Both the position numbers and the translations under genes were made by a program. A DNA stretch of 41,763 nt, from the NCBI GenBank assembly GCA_033813635.1, contig JAPXRI010000026.1, positions 1 through 41,763 of the forward strand. The letters are read 5' to 3'. The notes beneath the pieces are model-generated. The model saw only the letters and a list, made by a program, of their open reading frames with translations, did no database searches and was not told the DNA's origin. This DNA comes from JAPXRI01 sp033813635. GTDB taxonomy: Bacteria > Bacillota > Clostridia > Oscillospirales > QAMX01. This document shows, piece by piece, positions 37,389 to 41,763 of this stretch. Numbering within the stretch: position 1 is the first letter of the stretch; every line of letters begins with the position of its first letter.

Positions 37389-38537
37389 ATGCTCTACGGC
37401 GACGGTATTCACGACGATACCCGGGGCATACAGGAGCTTCTCGATTCGGGCGCGGCCTGCGTGGCGCTGCCTCTGCCAAAATCCTGTTACCTGATCAGCG
37501 CCCCTTTGAAAATCCATTCCTATCAGCAGCTGAAGCTTGACAGCTTCTGCAAAATCCGCCTTGCCGACAATTCCAACTGCCTGATGCTCGAAAACGCGGA
37601 CCCTACCGGCGGAAACACGGATATCGAGATATGCGGGGGCATATGGGACTATAACAATCTCGGTCAGATGAAAAATCCGTTCCATTTTCCGCATGACGAT
37701 TTCCCTGATTACAACGGCATAACGATGTTTTTTACAAACGTAAAGCGCCTCAGGCTCTCGGGTCTGACGATGAAGGATCCCGTAACGTTCGCGATAACGC
37801 TGAATCGAGTCGAGTATTTTACCGTTGAAAATATAAGTTTTGATTTCAATTACGGCAATCCCTGGGCCGTAAATATGGACGGCGTCCACCTTGACGGGCT
37901 CTGCCGCTTCGGTAAAATCTCAAACCTTAAAGGTACTTGCTATGACGACCTTGTGGCGCTCAACGCCGATGAAGGCGAGCCCGGCCCAATAACGGATATT
38001 GAAATTGACGGTATCTTTTCGGCGGATTGCCACAGCGCGGTGCGCATACTCGGCAGAGCGTATCCGGTCGAACGCATTTCAATCTCAAACGTATTCGGAA
38101 CCTATTACCAGTACTGCGTAGGCCTGACTCAATACTATACGGAAAGCCCTGCCAAAGGTTATTTTGACGGCATCGTTCTTAAAAACCTTTTCGTCTCGAA
38201 AGCGGTGAGATATCCCGTCTATATGAAAGAAGGCATGGGCGTATTCCCGGTGATATGGGTCGAGTCCCAGTCAACCGTAAAAAATCTGCATATATCGGAT
38301 TTGTACCGTACAGAGGAAAACACCGCAATTGAAACGATTGGAATTGAACAGGGAGCGGTCGTGGAGAATTTACACGTTGAGAACGCGGCATGCGAAAGCC
38401 TTCTCCCCGATAAGAAACCGCTGATCAGAAATTCCGGAAAAATAGGAAGGCTGCTGTTGTCAAACCTTCGCGCCGACGGCGAAATCCTTTTAAACGACGG
38501 TGAAATAGCGAAAATCGTAAGCGATAACGACCGCTGA
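37389..38537 (+). CDS. Right-handed beta-helix protein (pectate lyase/GH28-like)
   Basis: A 382-aa protein of the parallel beta-helix fold. The start LYGDGIHDDTRGIQELLDSG is the pectate-lyase-3-type opening that begins the helix. Later turns show repeated short strands (ITMFFTNVKRLRLSGLTMKDP, YFTVENISFDF, MDGVHLDGLCRFGKISNL). The HLDG and DDLVALNADEG segments resemble the catalytic turns of polygalacturonase-like enzymes, but the normal GH28 set of acidic residues cannot be confirmed. No signal peptide is seen. The ATG follows AAAGGGTG. It is paired with a propeller protein 35 bases downstream, suggesting joint work on one plant or mucin glycan. Confidence 0.8.
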   Translation: MLYGDGIHDDTRGIQELLDSGAACVALPLPKSCYLISAPLKIHSYQQLKLDSFCKIRLADNSNCLMLENADPTGGNTDIEICGGIWDYNNLGQMKNPFHFPHDDFPDYNGITMFFTNVKRLRLSGLTMKDPVTFAITLNRVEYFTVENISFDFNYGNPWAVNMDGVHLDGLCRFGKISNLKGTCYDDLVALNADEGEPGPITDIEIDGIFSADCHSAVRILGRAYPVERISISNVFGTYYQYCVGLTQYYTESPAKGYFDGIVLKNLFVSKAVRYPVYMKEGMGVFPVIWVESQSTVKNLHISDLYRTEENTAIETIGIEQGAVVENLHVENAACESLLPDKKPLIRNSGKIGRLLLSNLRADGEILLNDGEIAKIVSDNDR

Positions 38538-38572
38538 AAGCAGCCGGGATATTATTAAACGGAGGGCATTTT

Positions 38573-39928
38573 ATGGAAAACGGATTAAAGACAATCGGAC
38601 GCGCCGAGCTGTTTACGGACGACTGGCTGCTTGAACACCGCGCAGGTATTGAGTTCAGGGTGAACCACCCTACCCCGCGTGAAAAATCGATCCTGCTTGA
38701 TAAGCCCTGGAATAAAGGCGAGGGCTCCGGCGCGTATACCTCTGTTTTTCGCGACGGCGGCAAATTTAAGATGTATTACCGCGGCGTGATGGGAAAGCTT
38801 AAGGAAGACAACGATGAAACCCAGTGCTATTGCTACGCGGAAAGCGATGACGGAATCAACTGGAGCGAGCCCGTTCAGGATGTCTTCGAATACAACGGGC
38901 AAAAAACCAATATTGTATTCTGCAGATCCTATCTTGCGCACAATATGAGCCCGTTTTTGGACACAAACCCCGCCTGCCCCCCGGAACATAAATACAAGGC
39001 CGTCGCCGGGAATTCGGAGACGGGGCTGCTCCCGCTCTCCTCTCCCGACGGAATACACTGGCGTAAAATGCGCGAGGAGGGCGTTATCAAAGACGGCGCG
39101 TTCGACTCCCACAACGTGGCCTGGTACGACAATAATCGCGGAAAGTACATCTGCTATTCGCGGTATTTTGACACAAGCGAAAGCGGAGAAGGCGTCCGCG
39201 CGATTCAGCACTGCACGTCGGATGACTTTTTAAACTGGTCCCCGCAGATAAAAAATGTCTATAACGAGGCCGCCCCGCGGGACGATCTGTACACCAACGC
39301 GACGGTGCCGATCCCCGGAGCCGAGCACATTCTGCTCTCGATACCGATGCGTTTTATGCCGCACAGAAAGAAGCTTTTCAACGACGAGTACGACGCCTCC
39401 GTCGACAACGGTGTATCCGACTGTGTTATCATGACCTCGCGCGACGGCGTACACTGGACGCGCCCGGCCTCCTCCGCATTCATCCTCCCCGGAACCGACC
39501 GCCGCCTCTGGACGCAGCGGAATTTCATCGTCGCCCGGGGCGTGCTCGAAACCGGGGACGACTTCAGCTTCTATGTAAACGAACATTACTCCTGGGACGA
39601 TTCGTATATCCGGCGCTATACGGTGCCCCGCCACCGTCTAATCTCTCTGCACGCGGAGACCTTCGGTTGCTTCGTATCAAAGCCGTTCCTGTTTAAGGGC
39701 TCCGCGATGAAGTTAAACTACGCCACAAGTGCCGCCGGGGATATCCGCCTGACTCTTTCCGCGGAAGGCCTGCCGGATGTCAAAACCGGCGAGCTCTACG
39801 GAAACACGCTTAACGAGACTGTCCTTTGGGACGGCAGCGCGGACCTCTCCCGTTTCGCCGGCAGAGAGGTGCGTCTGAGAGCCGAAATGCGCGAAGCGGA
39901 CCTTTACGCATTTTACATAGAACCGTAA
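38573..39928 (+). CDS. Beta-propeller glycosidase-like protein (GH32/43 superfamily type)
   Basis: A 451-aa protein with an opening ELFTDDWLLEHRAGIEFRVNHP, followed by PWNKGEGSGAYTSVFRDGGKFKMYYRG and DGINWSEP repeats. These mark the five-bladed propeller of GH32/43-like enzymes in the LFxDDxLIE group, often annotated only as hypothetical. The last 80 residues look like a beta-sandwich. The catalytic acids cannot be pinned down. It starts after GGAGGG, with no signal peptide, in an operon with the beta-helix gene. A hairpin with a weak T run ends the unit at about 40034-40070. Confidence 0.8.
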   Translation: MENGLKTIGRAELFTDDWLLEHRAGIEFRVNHPTPREKSILLDKPWNKGEGSGAYTSVFRDGGKFKMYYRGVMGKLKEDNDETQCYCYAESDDGINWSEPVQDVFEYNGQKTNIVFCRSYLAHNMSPFLDTNPACPPEHKYKAVAGNSETGLLPLSSPDGIHWRKMREEGVIKDGAFDSHNVAWYDNNRGKYICYSRYFDTSESGEGVRAIQHCTSDDFLNWSPQIKNVYNEAAPRDDLYTNATVPIPGAEHILLSIPMRFMPHRKKLFNDEYDASVDNGVSDCVIMTSRDGVHWTRPASSAFILPGTDRRLWTQRNFIVARGVLETGDDFSFYVNEHYSWDDSYIRRYTVPRHRLISLHAETFGCFVSKPFLFKGSAMKLNYATSAAGDIRLTLSAEGLPDVKTGELYGNTLNETVLWDGSADLSRFAGREVRLRAEMREADLYAFYIEP

Positions 39929-40033
39929 ATCCCGTAGAGAACTTACCGCAAACACCCCGTCCGCACGCAAGTACGGACGCGTCTGTTCGGCATTCCGCTA
40001 AGTTAAAGCCGTCCAGAAAGCGAATAAAATCCC

Positions 40034-40070
40034 GCCCGGATTTCAGAAATGAAGTCCGGGCTTATTCTTT
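40034..40070 (+). terminator. Terminator after the propeller gene
   Basis: GCCCGGATTTCA (40034-40045), loop GAAA, TGAAGTCCGGGC (40050-40061), then TTATTCTTT. The rest of the gap between 39929 and 40181 holds only the promoter listed next. Confidence 0.8.
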
Positions 40071-40103
40071 GTACACTTTGTCTGCTGGATTAATGCCATA
40101 TTG

Positions 40104-40132
40104 TTGTAATTTTACCGTATTTCGGTTATAAT
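40104..40132 (+). promoter_or_regulatory. Promoter of the HAD gene
   Basis: TTGTAA (40104-40109), 17 bases, TATAAT (40127-40132), about 50 bases before the start. Confidence 0.65.
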
Positions 40133-40181
40133 AACCGCATCAAAAAAATGATTTTATAATGGAATTTGCGGAGGGACAGAA

Positions 40182-40871
40182 ATGAAAAAGTACAGGGCAA
40201 TCTTTTTCGACCGCGACGGAACACTTACATATTTCAATCCTGAAAAAGAAGCATGGTGCAATGAAATAATAGCGTCCTGGAGCGGAAGACCGTTTGACTT
40301 GCCCTATGATAAAATGATGAAGCTGTTTTTACTATCGGCGGAAGGCAGGAAGCCTTGGTATAAAAATCTTAATGACGAGCGTGCGTTTTTCCGGCGATTT
40401 TACCGCAATCTTTTAACAGGCGAGGGCGTTGCAGAAAGCCTTGAAGAACGGGCTGGTCTTCTTTTAAGCGAGCTTTGGTGTAATCATGACCGTCTGCTTT
40501 TCCCCGAAACCTTGGAGGTGCTTGAATACTTCCACAGTAAAGGTTATAGAATGGGCGTCATCAGTGACACATCTCCTTCGCTCGAATATTCGCTGCAACA
40601 GCTCGGTATATCGAAATATTTCACCTCTTTTACAGCGAGTTCCCTTGTAGGAGCAGGAAAACCTAGCCCGATTATATTTAACGCCGCTCTGAACGCCCAA
40701 GGTGTGACCGCTGCCGATAGCCTGTATGTGGATGATTACAAACCTGAAGCCGATGGCGCGCGAGAACAGGGCTTTACTTCATTTCTAATAGACAGAAGCG
40801 GTAAAAGTAAGGATAAATGGACAATTACAAACCTCAAGCAGCTGATTGAATCTGTAGAGGAATCGATATGA
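40182..40871 (+). CDS. HAD-superfamily hydrolase (phosphatase-like)
   Basis: A 229-aa HAD hydrolase. The nucleophile motif is D10-x-D12-GT in FFDRDGTLTYF, with the cap helices from about 20 to 90. Motif II is the serine of GVISDTS, motif III the lysine of GAGKPSP, and motif IV the VDDY aspartates. It probably dephosphorylates a small phosphate ester of unknown identity. The ATG follows GGAGGGA. Its codons are more AT-rich than those of its neighbours (two 60-base samples give 42% and 48% G+C, against about 57% for one sample in the propeller gene), so recent transfer is possible. It sits directly beside the CRISPR array. Confidence 0.88.
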   Translation: MKKYRAIFFDRDGTLTYFNPEKEAWCNEIIASWSGRPFDLPYDKMMKLFLLSAEGRKPWYKNLNDERAFFRRFYRNLLTGEGVAESLEERAGLLLSELWCNHDRLLFPETLEVLEYFHSKGYRMGVISDTSPSLEYSLQQLGISKYFTSFTASSLVGAGKPSPIIFNAALNAQGVTAADSLYVDDYKPEADGAREQGFTSFLIDRSGKSKDKWTITNLKQLIESVEESI

Positions 40872-40895
40872 TAGGGTAAAAAATGAGGAACGGTT

Positions 40896-40910
40896 CGGGA
40901 GGAGTGCGAC
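40896..40910 (-). repeat. Degenerate leader-distal CRISPR repeat
   Basis: The 15 bases ending at 40910 match 12 of 15 with the end of the repeat unit (CGGGAGGAGTGCGAC against CGCGAGGGGCGCGAC), while the other half of the unit is lost. The next 34 bases (40911-40944) are exactly spacer length before the first full repeat. Partial degeneration at the trailer end is typical. Confidence 0.75.
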
Positions 40911-40944
40911 GGTATTCCGCTGCTGGACATTATCTATCCTGTCG

Positions 40945-41763
40945 ATTTCAATCCACGCGCCCGCGAGGGGCGCGACCTCTGCGATCTCTTTGAGCGCCGC
41001 CGCTCGGAACTGCTATTTCAATCCACGCGCCCGCGAGGGGCGCGACAGATTTGTCTAAAGAAGCTATCGAGTTTGAGTTTATTTCAATCCACGCGCCCGC
41101 GAGGGGCGCGACGGGTTGACAGGGGAATCCTCCTGAAATAACGGTATTTCAATCCACGCGCCCGCGAGGGGCGCGACAACCCGCGCCCGCAACCATGCCC
41201 GAAGCGGAGCAATTTCAATCCACGCGCCCGCGAGGGGCGCGACCGGACAGCTCAAGCAGAAACAGCAAGAGCTTTTTATTTCAATCCACGCGCCCGCGAG
41301 GGGCGCGACACCGTAACAATACCGATATTTAAAAAACGGTTTAAATTTCAATCCACGCGCCCGCGAGGGGCGCGACTGCACCATTGCTCAAAACCGTTAA
41401 GCTTATCTCTATTTCAATCCACGCGCCCGCGAGGGGCGCGACACAGATTAGAAGGACGTAATATAAATATCAGAATATTTCAATCCACGCGCCCGCGAGG
41501 GGCGCGACGAAAAAGAGGACAAGCCCACAGCTCTCACGCTTATTTCAATCCACGCGCCCGCGAGGGGCGCGACATCTGGGAACGAACAGAAGAACGCTGT
41601 TGAACTACATTTCAATCCACGCGCCCGCGAGGGGCGCGACTAAATCGGGGCACGCCTGTATAAATCGGGGCACGATTTCAATCCACGCGCCCGCGAGGGG
41701 CGCGACTTCCCTCGTTTTAGCGCGCGCGATGGCAACGATAGATTTCAATCCACGCGCCCGCGA
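40945..41763 (-). CRISPR. CRISPR array with type I-C-like repeats (runs off the window)
   Basis: Twelve full 32-base repeats and one truncated at the edge. On the plus strand each begins ATTTCAATCC and ends GGGGCGCGAC, with no variation seen. Repeats start at 40945, 41015, 41081, 41146, 41212, 41278, 41345, 41411, 41477, 41542, 41609, 41675 and 41742 (partial). Spacers are 33-35 bases, except the first at 38. Read on the minus strand, the unit starts GTCGCGCCCC, has a 7-base-pair stem CGCGCCC/GGGCGCG with a 5-base loop, and ends ATTGAAAT, which is typical of type I-C repeats processed by Cas5d. Transcription is therefore minus-strand and the leader lies past the right end. No cas gene is in the window. 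The plus-strand end at 40945 is the oldest part. Confidence 0.97.

Noticed and set aside
41079..41384. A 101-codon minus-strand reading frame with repeated PLAGAWIEI segments
   Set aside because: It is the translated CRISPR repeat, a well-known artefact; it has no ribosome binding site and no similarity outside the repeats.

Overview
The window looks like chromosomal DNA of an anaerobic, GC-moderate (roughly mid-50s %, estimated by eye) member of the Bacillota, class Clostridia. Supporting signs are a Gram-positive-type RpoB/RpoC pair with acidic tails, a Spo0H/SigH-like sigma factor, a T-box leader on pheST, strong GGAGG ribosome binding sites with GTG and TTG starts, YtrA-type GntR control, and many carbohydrate-active enzymes. 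No genus can be named from the sequence alone. No tRNA, rRNA, transposase or phage gene was recognised.

Layout. 1-7.7 kb: rpoB-rpoC on the minus strand from a promoter just upstream of rpoB. 7.7-8.9 kb: a divergent SigH-like sigma factor and a small double zinc-ribbon protein, closed by a strong terminator. 9.0-13.4 kb: a plus-strand operon of membrane glycosyltransferase 2, xylose-isomerase-like TIM barrel and GH92 alpha-mannosidase. 13.5-15.8 kb: two tandem paralogous lipoproteins, the second decayed. 15.9-19.7 kb: pheS-pheT behind a phenylalanine T-box riboswitch. 19.8-21.7 kb: birA-bioY (biotin sensing and uptake) and a Dabb-domain gene with no ordinary start codon. 21.8-23.7 kb: a self-regulated GntR/ABC ATPase/ABC permease operon with a striking operator. 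23.9-29.9 kb: an oppBCDF-oppA peptide uptake operon. 29.95-35.15 kb: a minus-strand operon of beta-lactamase-fold hydrolase, damaged GH32-like gene, DUF4838 protein and creatininase-family protein. 35.2-37.2 kb: a divergent Old Yellow Enzyme/FAD oxidoreductase. 37.3-40.1 kb: a beta-helix protein and a beta-propeller glycosidase-like protein. 40.1-40.9 kb: a HAD phosphatase of more AT-rich composition. 40.9 kb to the end: a type I-C-like CRISPR array that runs off the window.

How the parts fit. The left third is housekeeping (transcription, Phe-tRNA charging, biotin). The middle is uptake and membrane transport. The right third is accessory glycan metabolism followed by CRISPR. Most glycan enzymes lack a signal peptide, so they probably act in the cytoplasm on imported oligosaccharides. 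The array is read from the minus strand, so its leader, and any cas genes beside it, should lie beyond the right edge. Its leader-distal end, including a degenerate last repeat, is inside the window.

No clear new defence or mobile system was found. The least explained unit is the beta-lactamase/GH32-like/DUF4838/creatininase operon facing the Old Yellow Enzyme gene. The best small-scale signals are the T-box, the GntR operator, promoter elements embedded in terminator hairpins, the odd Dabb start, the two decayed genes and the CRISPR trailer end.
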